Source: Parus major (taxonomy: Eukaryota; Chordata; Aves; Passeriformes; Paridae). Taken from it: a DNA stretch of 64,000 bases. The DNA lies in the NCBI RefSeq assembly GCF_001522545.3, contig NC_031773.1, forward strand, positions 46,980,359 to 47,044,358, read 5' to 3'. Both the position numbers and the translations under genes were made by a program. The stretch's first letter is position 1; every line of letters begins with the position of its first letter. Shown in pieces: positions 39,101-51,659 of this stretch. The notes below the pieces were generated by a model. That model did not search any database. It saw only the letters and a list, made by a program, of their open reading frames with translations, and was not told the DNA's origin.

Positions 39101-39634
39101 GGCTGCCAGTGCCCTTGTGTTCTTCAGCCGGAGGACAGATATGCCCTTCCGCTACACCACCAGCCTGGCCAAGCTCCACTTCCCTGAGGATGCTGTGTAT
39201 GAGGTGAGCCCCACTGACACACTGCAGAGCAGGGCAGGCCCATGGCACATGGATCCCCCTCTTCCCAGATCTCTATGCATTTTGCTGGGGGATGAGAGGG
39301 AGTACTCTAACGCCATGCCTCTGGGATGAAGCAGCAGCTGCCCACTGGGTCACTCTGCTGTGCCCTGTCCCACTGTGCCATGTCAGTGAGCATAGCTGGA
39401 CCCTAAGGTGAAAGGTCTGGAATGGCTGGTAGCTCCATCTCTCTCTTTCAGGTACAAGATGTGTATGTCGGGAAGATCATCGGGGCCTTAAAGACAGCAG
39501 ACAACTTCTCAGTGGTTATTAACCCCTCAGGGGTGGTGATGTGGTATCTCTGTCCCATGGCACTCCCGGTACAACCCTGGCACGTTGTCAGACAGCAAGC
39601 CCCTGGCGAGGGTTTCCGCCCAGCCCTTGTGTGA
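35942..39634 (+). CDS. NAGA: alpha-N-acetylgalactosaminidase, 8 exons
   Basis: Lysosomal glycoside hydrolase (GH27) that removes terminal alpha-linked N-acetylgalactosamine from glycoconjugates. Exons: 35942-36105, 36475-36649, 36792-36969, 37249-37343, 38004-38165, 38654-38851, 39060-39203, 39452-39634; 432 residues. A signal peptide (about 1-22) precedes [20 protein letters not shown]. The nucleophile is Asp161 in KLDGC, and the acid/base Asp lies in HWNDPDM (252-258). Specificity loop CSWPAY (Ser193, Ala196) has the small residues typical of NAGA; alpha-galactosidase A has Glu and Leu there. N-glycosylation sequons include NAT (182-184) and NYT (206-208). The C-terminus runs about 16 residues past the human end. 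The donor after exon 5 (ATG then GTGCGG) is weak. Confidence 0.96.
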
Positions 39635-40338
39635 CAGGGCCCAGGGGATGGGATGTGGACCAGTGCCAGGGTGAGCTGTGAGACCCCAGAGCACATGGCT
39701 CTTCACTGCACAAGTGCCTTTTGCTGGTGAGCCCAGCAATGCTGGGCAGTGACCATCCATCCCCTGGTACCAGCTTGATGATGTCTGCTCCGTCTGTGTA
39801 AATCAGGAATTCTTGTTGCCCACTGCCTAAGGGTGTGCAGAGCATACTGCCTCGGTGATTGCAAAGCCTTTTGAGATCCTCCTGTGGAAGATGCCATACA
39901 AGTAGAATCCAGCCACGACTGAAGTTTGGCAGCTCTGACACCTTCATTGAGCTGGGTACTACTGGCAGCTGCAGAAGCTGTTTCAACTACACCTGTAGAA
40001 AGGCTTTGGGTGCTTTAGTTGGTGCTTTAGGGTTGTGACATCCCCTTTTCCCACAGCCTCACACCCCAGGTGTGTGATGGCGTTAACCTCAAGGATCAGA
40101 CTTGGTCACCTTCTTTCTTTTGCTCTAATCAGCTTGGTTTAGAATAAGGGGCTGTCTACAGGGCTGCATCTCTCCCACATATCCGCACCAGGACCAAGAG
40201 CTCTTGGAGGCATAATGGTCCTGTGCAGTGAGGCTTTGCTTGCTCCAGCAGGCTGAAAACTCAGGGTTTCTCAGGGAAAGGCTTCTTCTCCCAAGGATCT
40301 TTGCATCCACAGCTCTATCCTGAGGAGAAGCCTGCACT

Positions 40339-40344
40339 AATAAA
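40339..40344 (+). other. polyadenylation signal of NAGA
   Basis: AATAAA about 705 bases past the NAGA stop codon. A second one lies near 40697. The interval 39635-40338 would be 3' untranslated region. Confidence 0.55.
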
Positions 40345-41510
40345 CTGGAAGTGAGTGTCAGGACACTAAAGCCTCAACTGCTTCACCTTAATACAGCAGT
40401 CTACCTATGGAGGAGTTCTAGGTGACACAAGATTAAGCCTCAGACTGGATAAATACGACATTTTAGATTAGGAAAAAAAAAAAATTCTCTATTCAGCTGT
40501 GGGAGGGCTCCTGGTCATCTGTCCACTCTGGTTCCTGAAGGACCAAATGGTTGATTCTGGACCTCTCCAGAAACTTTCTCTGGGGTGCAGGGTCAAGATA
40601 CTGAACACAATGCTTGCAGTTCTAATAAGGAAAGACTTGCTAACAAAAGAAGGAGCTGGCTTTGTTCTTGGAGAGTGATTGAGGCAAACTGATTGAAATA
40701 AATGGAAGTAGATCACAGACTCTGTCTCATGTATTGCTAGCTATAGCTGCTTGATTAATGTAGGATTACAGGGTCATTACCTCAAAGCAGGAACAACTAT
40801 GCTAGGAAATAGAACTGGTTTCCTGTCAGAGGCTGGAGTGATGCAGAGTAGGAAATGGCTTTCCAGTAGTTACATGTTCAGCAGGGCAGCAGCATTCCTT
40901 GGCACTAAGGAAACAGATCTTACAGTCTATAGCCAAGTGCCATTTTCCTTATTAAATACTTATTTTTCCATTGCTGGAAAAAAATTGCTGGCAAGGAGTT
41001 TTTTTTAAAGACTTTAATGGCCTTCCCTCTGGTGTAATGTACATAGAAGAGGTGCTATGAATGCAGCTGTAGTGAGTAGCAGTGTGGTGACAGCCCCTGC
41101 TACATGCAGTGATGGGACATGAACATGTGCCAGTTCTGGATACCTGGGGATAACCACAGGCACCAGCCAGCCTTCCACCCTTCCCAGACAGCAAGGGGAT
41201 AAACTCCATGTTCTTCACTCCCTCAAGTTACTTGATTCCAGGTCCGGTTTAGCCACATACCAGGGAGAGAGCGAGATGTACTGACCCACAGGTGACCCAA
41301 GGGAACAGCAGTAGTGGTTATAGTTCATTCCAGCCTTCTGTGCAGTATGCAAGAATTGAGATCAACACACACACAACACTCTGAACTGGCAGATAAAGGT
41401 ATCAACACTCCTGTATTAAAGTGCAATTCAGAAAGTTACAAACATTCATGGTTGATTTTTTTTTTCCTTAAATACAGAGTTGTTAGAATATCTCTAAGAC
41501 AGAAAAAGTG

Positions 41511-41516
41511 TTTATT
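41511..41516 (-). other. candidate polyadenylation signal of WBP2NL
   Basis: TTTATT on the plus strand (AATAAA on the minus), about 1.38 kb past the WBP2NL stop codon. NAGA and WBP2NL converge here, and the space between their signals is about 1.2 kb. Confidence 0.4.
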
Positions 41517-42892
41517 GATAAGGAAACTTACTTCCCCCCATGTGGAACTGCTTTAGGAATTCATACTTTTAAGCTGTGCAAACCTGACTTGCAGGAGAGC
41601 CCTGCCATGCAGGGAAGTAAGAGGGAAAACACTCCTTCCCCCTTCCTTGTGAAGGTAGGGAGGCTGTAGGAAGTAAAATCACCCTCTATGTAAAGGATCA
41701 CAAGGGTCTCCACCAGACTAGAGACTCTTCAGAGCAGGTTTAACGGCACTATGTCCTAAGGAAAAGGAAAGTTGTGGCTGAGCAGCCAGAGTCTCTGCAG
41801 AAGAGCCAAGCATTAGTAACTTCCACACAGAGAGCAGTTGCCAGCTGAGAGCACTGCACCTGTAAGCAACCAACTGTGGCATTACAGTGCCCACATTGCT
41901 CAGATGTGGGCGCACACAGCCTGGCTCCAGCAGCTGAAGGAAAAGATGAAGGCCAGTATTCCCCTGTGGAGGTAGCACACAACACAAGTTTGCTCAGCAG
42001 AGGGAGCCAGGGCCGCAGGACTTGTTTCCTGACAAGGCTAGTGCCAGGTCATCTGCCTAATGTAACATATTTTGCTCCAAGGCAGGCAGCCTCCTGTGCA
42101 ACACTTGACTCCGTTACGCTCGAGTAATGGCTGCTTGACACAGGATTATTGCACAGACATGGAGCCTGCTTGGACAGGGAAAAGACAGACTGATCCTCAG
42201 GCCTGCCAGTCTATGAACTCACTGCCCTGAAGCACACCTTTGTTTGCTTCTCTACTCAGTGGCTACGAAGATAGGTTGATTGGGACCCATCCCCTTCCCT
42301 CTTGCATAGCCAAAGGCTCCAGTGTCTCCAAATGCACTTCCCAAGGTCATCACCCCTCAGCTGTTAGTCCAGGATGCCACACACTTCCAACACAAGACAG
42401 GATTTCCAAAGTCCCATCCCACACTGAACTGCCCTAGAATTCAAGGAACTTTAACACCTTTCTAGGGCACCAGATGATCTATGCAGGGAACCTCATAGCT
42501 CTCTACACCTTTCTTCCTGGATGGTGCTTCAGAAGTCAAAAGTTTGGCATTCCAAGTTGTTTCACTCCAACAAGATCCCAGGGCCTTCACATTTTAGTCC
42601 TAAATTAGTCATGTGATACAGTTTAATAAGAAGTCCATCTCTCTCCTCAAGCCAATGGCAGGGCAAAAGGTTAGTCCTTCGACCCCATGAGATAAAGCAA
42701 GTAAGTAGGAAAGTGCTGTTGTCCTGCCTTGTATTGCCACTGACTCAATGTTTAAGGAGGGCAGGTGCTCAGCTGCCCAGCACTATATTGTAGAGAAACA
42801 GAGATCTAGAGATATGCTAACTTGAGGGGTACTAACAGCCAAGCTGTCTTCAGGAAGAGAGAATGTGGGAGGCTGGCTGCAATCTCGTTCTG

Positions 42893-45800
42893 TTAGTTGT
42901 TCTTCTTATCCTCAGGAGGTGTATAAGGAGGTGGCTGTTCCTGGAAAGAGATACAGCAGAGTCAACAACCATGCTTGTTTTATGACCAGCTCCTTCCAGG
43001 CATTCTCAGGCTTGGCTCACCAGAAATGAGTGCCCTGTAGTGAGCTATAGACAGAACCAAGTTCTATGGTTTAAGCTGTCATTTCATCACACCATTCCTC
43101 TCTAATATCAGTTATGTTCCATGATACACACAGTCTCCATAGCATTTCTAGGAAAAGTCCCCTCAAAACCAGGTAACAAATGGTCTGCTGCAAATGGACT
43201 ATTTAATCTGTTTTAAATGCCATCTTCCCTTCCAGGGCTTTGTTCCTGTTGAAGCTCATGGCTCTGACCCAGCAGACAGCAAACCCTGGGCTGCAGGCCA
43301 GCTTTGCTGCTCCACCAGTCTCCACCCCTCCAGAGCCAAGGCAGTGAGGGGCACAGCCAGACTGCCATGTACCAGATGGAGGCTACACACAACCTACTGG
43401 CTGTCACTGAACAGTAAGAGACCTCCCTGTCTCCACACAGCCCAGAAAGAAAGCAAAACAGAAACCCACATGCTGTCATCCTTAAGTGACCTATTCCTTT
43501 TTAACTCTCCTCATTTTCAGGCCCAATGGATGCAGAGAGCTCTGTGCTTTCTCCGTACGCATGCAAGTCTGTTATGCCTTTAGAAGTAAGACAATTAGTA
43601 AGTGGCTGTTACTGGGTCAATCTTAAGGCTTTCCTCCTTTCTTGACTGAAAATTTAACCAGCCTTCTTCATGGGAGCCTCCCTCCCAGAAAAATGCATAC
43701 TTTCTGTGCATGTTCAACATGAAGGTACACTAGACTTTGCTAAGAAAGCAAAGTACCATCTCTGCTAGTGACAGGAGTACGCACATGAAGACCGGGCACG
43801 GTACTCACCATGGGCATATACACGTTGTGTGGGTTGGCAGGGTTGTAATATGCACTGGAAGCAGCTTCCATGGCCTTACTGCCTCCTGGAAAGGAAGGTA
43901 AAGAAGCCACCTTAAATATCTGAGGCAATAGCCCTAGCTCCAGAGCCCTCTCCCCAGCCTCACCTCTTCCAAGGAGGCAACAAAGGCCCAAGAAGCCAAC
44001 AGAAGCTGCAGCAAGCTGGGCTAGAATTGAGAGCAGCTCAGGAAAGCTGGCTAGGGCTGACCACAGGCTGTGCAGTGCAAGGCTGAGCAGCTCCCTAGAG
44101 AAGACTTGGAGCTCTTGTAACAAGAGCTCAGCCCAAGCCCCCAGGCACTCTTTTGCACCCAGATCCTGGCAACTGCCCAATCCCATTTACCTGGCATTCC
44201 TGGGCTCACCCAGGCTGGGGGAGCTGAGGGTCCTGCAGGAGGTGCCCCAGAGTAGGGGGGTGGAGGCGGCATGTACATGGGGTTCATGTTTGGAAGTGGT
44301 GGGTAAATACCTGAAAAAGACAACACCAGGTTGATGCTCTGGACCACAGACCATGGGACAGAGGGGAGAGAGCTCACAGGCCCAACAGCACATTAGCTGG
44401 GGACAAGAGCAGTGGTAAGGGAAGCTCTCCAGGCTTGGTAGGGATGCAGACAGCAGGGATTTGATAATTTGCTAATGCCTGTGATGTCAGCAGGCAATAA
44501 TTCTCTATCAAGCAGCAGCACAATTTGCAAACCACACTTTCATGTAGCTAGAACTACTCATGTAGCGACACACGGGTATAATCAACAGTATGTGACAGAT
44601 TTCTGCAAAGACAAGGATCCTTGATGGAGACAAAACTACAGCAACCCTCACCGTAACCGTCACCATACCACTGTCATTTCTTCACAGCTAGTATCAGCCA
44701 CAGTCATCATAACACAACTTCCAAACCTGGGCTCTGGGCGTATGGATATCCCATGGGCTGTGGAGCAGGTCCATAGGCATTCACTGGAGGTGGTGCATAT
44801 GGATAAGGTCCGTTTGGTGGTGGAGGGGCGGCGTAGCCTCCTGGCACAGGTGAGTAGCCCCCGGGGGCAGGTGTAAATCCTCCGGGAACAGGGGTGTATC
44901 CATAGCCAGGGTTCTGCAGAGGAACGCCACTGGAAGCTAAGGAACACATGTTTAGTAAGCCAGACATCTTTTCTTAAAGCTAAATGTACAGAATAAAACT
45001 TAAAAAGTCCTGTTAATGCAGCACTGTTTCCCTTTATCTAGATTCACCATATAGTCCTGGCACAGTACTGTGCCTGAAGAGCATTAGTCACAGAGTGCTA
45101 AAGGAAACCAGATGCAAAAATAAAACCTCACAGGGTTCCCACTGCTTGATGGAAAGACTACTCTAAAGCCAGTAACAGTACAGCGGGTTTTCCTTTCTTT
45201 TTTATATACTTTCTTTCTGAAAACAAGTACATTTTAAAACACACATTTCTTTAAAAAGAATATCAGAAAAAAGTACTTGTCCTTCCATTTTAAAATTTTA
45301 AAAAGTATTTGTTTTTTAAAACCCTATTTTTCCCTTCTCCAAATGTGCATGTTAGCTTTCCCCATCTTACTGCACTATTTTAGAACTGAGCTGAGAGTAG
45401 CTAAGTGAAGCAATTTTTCAGCATCACATATGTCAACTTTTTTCCAGGAGAAATAAGATTCTGTAAAAAAAGATGGTCCACATCAGAAGCCCAAACCCCA
45501 GAATATTCTGACTGCACGAAAGAAGTAAGATGAAATAAAAAAAATGGATTGAAAGGGACAGCAAAATTTTCCCTGGAAAAAGAAAAAAATACTTTGTTGT
45601 GAAGAGGGCCTAGAGTACCCCTCTTCCCATGAAGTTCAGAATGAGCACAATTTGCTTACTAGCTCAGCCAACCATGGGGAAACCACAAGATCTGAAAATC
45701 CCTTACCACTAGAAGCAGCTTTCAACATCAGCTGTCCAAACTCAATGGCTCCTCCACTGTTGAAAGTCAGTTTAAATGTTCCCTGCCCTTCCCAGCCACC

Positions 45801-48800
45801 TAGGAGAGAGAATTAGAATTGAATCAGACTATTAGTCTCCTCAGTACCATCCAAGACAGCAAAATTGTTTATATTTCAATCATTTTTTCCTTCTTTATTT
45901 CAAAACTGTTTTGCATCCTATTACCAGGGAGAAAGAATCATGGCACTGCTATCTGACATCCCCCAAAATAACTCAAGAGGATCAGGAATTTAACATTTTA
46001 CCCTCTGAAAGTTATAGTCATGTAGAAGCAGCCTACTCTAGATACAAGGCTGTTTAGTTCTTTCCTGAAAGGTTTAATGGAACCCAGAAATGAACAGTGC
46101 AAAGATTGAACATTTATTTCATTGACGATATTAACTGAAAGCCCTCAGATGAAGTTTTATTGACATCCTCACTGAACTGCAGATCAGGACTGATCTGTAG
46201 TTCACTAAGGATCTCAATGCAACTCAAGCCAAGATTTAAATCAAATGCAACATCTTTAATCTTATTGACACATAGAAGCTCACAAAAATTATTAAATGCT
46301 GGGATGTAACAGCAAATTCTCAGAAAAAATCATTTCAATGATTACGATGTCTTGCAAGGTAGGTAGGAGTGCTTTGTTTTCTTAGGGCTTTCTGGGATTT
46401 GGTGTTTTTTTTTGGTGGAAGGTGCTTTGGGTTTTGGTGTTTTTAACAAAAAATATGTGTCATTTAAATATAAGATTTATCTTCATTGTCTAACAAATTA
46501 GTATCAAGAGAGATAGTCTCTTGGGGGCAAAGTAGAAATAAAGCACAGAACAGTAACAAAAGAGTACATCATGGATAAAGTCATTCCTTTGAAGACTCAC
46601 CTCTATAAAACCACTCTTAGTATGACTTCAGCCCAAGAAAGTGGGCTGATCCACAATCCCCAGACTACCCAGTCACTTTAAAATATTGTTACAAACAGAA
46701 GGCAAAAAGAATAAACACTTCAGATGCCATGAAAATATGCAAGAAAGGGCTGAAGAGGGAAGAAATTTGAACCAGAAGCCATGTTTCTAATCCCTATCTT
46801 TTGCAATTCCCCATGTCTGGTCATAAACACCACTGTTAAGTCTTACTGTGGCTTTACAACCAAATTGGGATCAAAGCTAAATCAATGATGGACAGCAGAC
46901 TCACAGATCCATGCAAACCATACCCAAGGGGCTCCTGACTTCCCAAAAACCAAAAGTGGTTGCTAATTCTCATTCTGTGTACCAACAGCAGGCACAGGTG
47001 CCTCAGTCATTTACCCACCTTCCAGGTCAAAGACAAGAGAAAAGCACACTATGAAACTGAGTAAACATGATACACACAGCAATACAGAAGTTAAAGAATT
47101 AAAAGTCACCCAGGGCAAGTCAGTCCCGGGCCTCAGGGCAGAAAGTGTCATGGTAGCAGTGCCCTAAAGTGCAGGAGAGGGGAGTTACCTCAGTGTGGAC
47201 ACACCAGCTATACCACCACAGCTACTCTGCCTTTCCTGTGCACATAAGCTGGTCTGGCGTTCAGCAAAAAAGGCCTTGTGAGGTTTGGGAAGAGTTTAAT
47301 CTACAAAGTGCTGGCACGTACCTCCGGCCTCGGCCTGGATCTGTCCTTTGATGTAATTGGCAGAGAAAACAGGCTGCTCGATCGAGCATCCCTTCACCAA
47401 ATAAAACGGCATCATGAAGGACTGCATAGGATCCTTGCCCTTGGACACAAAGATCATCTGCAAGGCAGGAGGGAATGCTTCTGAATTACTTGAATTCAAT
47501 AGAGAGAGTGATGATGGAGTTCTCATCATATCAGCATCCAAAAAGAGGGTAACTCAACCTCTAGTGTGAGTATGCACTGAGTTATTTCACAGCTTTAATA
47601 CTCGGGATCCCGAATAGATTTGATGGCACATGGCTCACTCACCTGAATCATGTACATTCCAAAATAATAAACCACTTAAAACACACCTGCACATTATACA
47701 AGAGTTGTACTGTTCTGCTTTTTAAGGATAAGCTATGTGAGTTTGCAAAGGAAGTATCATTGACTGACACATTGAATATATTCTCTAGACAATGATTTCC
47801 AGGATTAAGTGTGCCTTTGCAGGGGACTGGAATTGTGACATAGGTATGAACTATCCCATTTCCACATTTCCTTTTGCTACGTAGTGCTGCCAGTGGTCCG
47901 TTCCACAACAAAAACTCCTTCTTCTATCAACTAGGTTACTACTTTAAAGTTTACAAGATCCCTAGAGAAAGCAGCAACCCTGCTGGCATCAGACTTACCC
48001 TGTAAGGGGTGAGATACAGCATTCCTTTCTTGGTGCCTTTGAAGATTTCAGGCTTGCCTGTCACGTCACTGAAGGAGAGCTCCACATCTTTACACTGTTT
48101 GAGGACACTGCAGGAGGAAATCAGACAGATTGGAGAGACAAACTTGGTAACAGCTCTGACATATACCCTCATCACACAGGGAAGGGAACAGCACAGTAAA
48201 ACTCTGAATATTACCCCAAACCCCTGCTGTGGGCCCTGCTGTTTTGACTTCAAACAGAGAGGGATGATTTATGCAGACTGGAAGAATTCATCCTCTCATC
48301 TGAGACAAGCCCTGTTCCTCCTTCATAAAGGGCACCTTTAATATACAGGGCGGGGGGTGTCTCCAAAGGTATCAGACTGAGGAATTCTACCCTGCACACA
48401 AAGACCCTCAGCCCACAGATGAAGGCACCGAAAGGGTTCAGGTGTCAGAAACCATCCCCTTGATGCCATGGTGTAATCTCAGAACAATCCTCCCTCCCTA
48501 GTCCATGCTCAAATCAAGTCCACTGCGCTGGAAAATAGCGCTGCTGTAACGCCACACCCACTGTGCAAACTGAGGAAGCGGCTGCACTGAAACCCTCACT
48601 GCTGGCTCTGCCTCACATGACTTAAGTAAACTTCTGTAGTAAACAGTACCACATGAAAGAATGAAACAATGGGTCAGCAATATCAGCAATAAAGATATTA
48701 TTGTTATGGGAACATTGGCAGAGCTTCCTAATGACACAAACCCAGATGAGAAGTGTAAACACTGCAGGGTCAGGGGTATAGAGGTGCATGAAAAATTAAA

Positions 48801-51086
48801 TAAATTTTCAGAAAAAAATGAGTCATCTTAGGAAAGCATGTCACTGAGTCTACTGTGCAGATGTAAACATACTACACAGTAAGAAAATCTGCAGAATAAA
48901 CAGAAGAACCAGAATAAAGACAAACCTTCAGTGTGTTACAGTGGTGGAAGACTCCAAGGTGTGTTATGGTTCAAGAGCTTAAAAAACAAAGTGACAAAGC
49001 CCTAAACCAACACAAGCCTGAATGGGCTGGATCTAAAATAATCCTTATGCATTCTGCTCAGCACACTGTAAAAATCAAAGTCAGGAAACTGTGCAATTAT
49101 TTGGGGAAGGGAGGAATCTGCAGGGCCACCATAAGGAAAAACAACCAAATGCCCTATAGTTTCAGGTTGTATGCTCTTTAGGGAAGAGAAGAACACTGTA
49201 GATGTATATGAAAAATGCAGCTACCTGAGAATGAAGACAATGAAAAGTCAAGCTTTGATGAGAAAAAACTACCTAAGAAATTCTACTGGGACACTTCTTC
49301 ATAGCTGAGCTAGATGGAGATTCTCCAACTGGCTGGAAGGGACAGACTTATGAGAGAGAAGAGCTCTTTCCATTTCCAAAATGCAAGGGGGAAACATATA
49401 TTTTTGACAGCTTTAATCTTACCAGAACCCTCCCTCAATATGTCTTATAGTAGCATTTCCCATCACTTTGCCTCACTGGGAAGAATTTCCACGTATTCAT
49501 AGTAATGTTTACTGCTTTGCAGCTACTCACACAAGCAAATGACATGCAGCCACCACCACAGAGAGTAATTAGGCTGCTGAACCGGTCTGCACCTGCATGC
49601 CTGTCCAGGGCTGTCACGGGAGGATGTGCACCCTGTGGAGCCACACTGCCCTCACTTGTGACTGAGCAGCCCTCAAAGAATGTATGGTTTTATGATCTCA
49701 GGCCAATGCTAAGGGTCAGAAGGGATCTTAAAGGTTACCTAGTCCCAGCCTCCCTGCCATGGCCATGGCCACCTTCCACTAGATCAGTTTGCTCAAGGCA
49801 TTATCCAACCCAGCTTTCAACACTGCCAATGCTGGGACAGTCACACCTCATCTGGGCAACCCATTCCAGTGCCTCACCACCCTCACAGTAAAAAATTTCC
49901 TCCTAATGTCTAGCCTGTACTTCCCTTCTTTCAGCTTGTACCCATTACTCCTTGTCCTAGCACTGCAGCTCCTGACAGAGGCCCTCCGTGCCTTCCCTCT
50001 AGGTCCCATTCAGATACTGGAAGGTTGCAATGTCTCCACACAACCTTCTCTTTTCCAGGCTGAACAATCCAAACATTCTCAGCTCATCTTCACAGAGGAA
50101 GTGCTTCATTCCTTTTACCAACTTCATGGCCTCCTCTGGACTTGCTCCAACAGTTTCATATTCTTCTTATGTTGGGGACCTCAGAGCTGGACGCAGCACT
50201 CCAGGTGAGGTCACACCAGAGTGGAATACAGAGGCAGAATCACCTCCCTCGACCTTCTGCCCACGCTGCTTTTGATGCAGCCCACGATTCAAAGGATAGA
50301 GAAATCTCCTTTAAATCAGCACAAGCTCAACATGTCAGAGGACCTTCCTGATTGAAGTACCAGGAATCAGCTCCAAACTCAACACAACGTGGAGCATATT
50401 CTTGGAGAGTAATTTTCCTATTGATCACCAGACCCAAACCAACTCCTTTGACCCTTTACTGGGTCTCAGGTTTCTAGGATTTCTCTTACCAGGATTTCTC
50501 AGACCAGGATGGTCTGTCAATCCCTGCTCGGGGTGAGAGCCTGTGCTCCCATGGAGAGGTGCTTCTCCGTGCAGAGGAACTTTGAATTTAAGTTCCTTAC
50601 TTAATAACTCAAGTGATCAAGACTCCTACCTTAAATAGTCTCTGCCTCTCTGGCGTCAGTAAGTGCATTACCTTAAAAAAAAACCCAATTCTTTGGCTTT
50701 TACAAGCCATGCTAGCCTCAAGCTTCACCCAGGACTCCCGCTGCAGCTTTAAGGACCCCCGAGCTTCCGCGGTGAAGACGGGGCAGCTCTACGGACTGCA
50801 GCCAAACCTGCTCCCCACTGCCCACCCCAGCCCGTCCCCACCCTGCCAGGGAGCCCTTTAGTAACGCAGACCCCGGGCCGAGCCGGGCCGAGCCGGGCCT
50901 GCGCGGCCGGCCAGGAAACGGGAGTCGCCGCAGCGGGAGACTCGCACCACTGTGCCCCGCCGTCCCGGCCCTGATGAGGGGAGAGGGGCCGAGGAGGACC
51001 CGCCCGGCCCCCCGTCCCCCCCGGTACCTTTCGGCATTGGGAATGACGACACCACCCTCCTGCGAGTGGTTCCTGTTCAGCGCCAT
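42893..51086 (-). CDS. WBP2NL: WBP2 N-terminal-like protein (WW-domain binding, GRAM domain), 8 exons
   Basis: Family of cytoplasmic/nuclear adaptors: a PH-GRAM domain plus PPxY motifs that bind WW domains; the mammalian WBP2NL is the sperm protein PAWP. Exons (minus): 51086-51028, 48107-47999, 47457-47322, 45799-45707, 44936-44727, 44310-44191, 43885-43809, 42940-42893; 283 residues, all GT-AG. The GRAM part (about 20-130) holds [40 protein letters not shown] and [14 protein letters not shown]. The tail has PGG(Y/F)-rich repeats (about 143-167) and two PPPY motifs (219-222, 271-274). It ends [15 protein letters not shown]...[13 protein letters not shown], a WBP2-like end. Gene identity as WBP2NL rests on its position between NAGA and SEPTIN3; sequence alone would also fit WBP2. 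Confidence 0.9.
49690..50290 (-). mobile_element. CR1 LINE 3' portion in WBP2NL intron 1
   Basis: The plus strand reads as an antisense avian CR1 tail: GGGTCAGAAGGGATCTTAAAGG, then CCCAGCCTCCCTGCCATGG, GGGCAACCCATTCCAGTGCC and CTGGACGCAGCACTCCAGG. All are stock phrases of CR1 3' regions in reverse. The element is inserted in the same sense as WBP2NL. The terminal octamer repeat is missing or eroded. Confidence 0.88.
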
Positions 51087-51290
51087 CTTTGCGCCGTCGC
51101 CCCCGCCCCTGACCCGGTGGCGGCAGTGACGTCATCCCAAGCGCGGTCCCGCCCCCGCCCCGCTGGCCCCGCCCCCCGCGGCGCGCGCGAGGCGGAAGTG
51201 AGAGGGAAGCGAGGCGGAAGTGAGGCGGCGCTGGCTCGGTTTAATGGCCGCCGGTGACGGCGGAGACGCTGTGAGGGCCGGCCCCGCACA
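50860..51290 (-). promoter_or_regulatory. WBP2NL CpG-island promoter with CRE and paired ETS sites
   Basis: CpG-dense block around exon 1. A perfect CRE palindrome TGACGTCA is at 51127-51134, about 40 bases upstream of the start codon. CGGAAGTG, an ETS/GABPA core, occurs at 51193-51200 and 51215-51222 within a 14-base direct repeat (GAGGCGGAAGTGAG) spaced 22 bases. No TATA box is seen. Confidence 0.65.
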
Positions 51291-51653
51291 ACGAACCACA
51301 GACACTGGCCTACACGCAGCCCTGCTCGCTCCTCTGGCTCTCTCTGCTCGGTGCAACCACGGCCGTTCGCTGCGGTGGTTGTCTCAGTGGCAGCTGTCCA
51401 GGATTTGCAGTGCTTAGCAAAGTTTCTCTGCGAACAGTCTGTGAGCCTCCGAATGCGCTGGGTGGGCATCTCTGGTGTAAGGTTTAGACTCTTCCCCTCT
51501 GCGATAGCACTCGGGGGATATCTCGGGGGAGCAGCTGACTTGCTGTGGTCATCCTGGAACTCAGCTGGTGGCGCACGATTCAGGCTTTTCCCAGCTTGTC
51601 CTTTCACAGAGACTTCTTCCCAACACTATCTCCCGCTGGCATGCCACGTGGGA

Positions 51654-51659
51654 TTTATT
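51654..51659 (-). other. possible distal polyadenylation signal of SEPTIN3
   Basis: TTTATT on the plus strand is the only clear minus-strand AATAAA I noticed between the SEPTIN3 stop codon and the WBP2NL promoter. It would imply a 2.7 kb 3' untranslated region. A non-canonical signal nearer the stop is equally possible. Confidence 0.25.

Noticed and set aside
43740..44186. 148-codon minus-strand frame ahead of WBP2NL exon 7
   Set aside because: Mostly intron 6 read-through. Only the part from [10 protein letters not shown] onward, after a clean AG acceptor, is coding.
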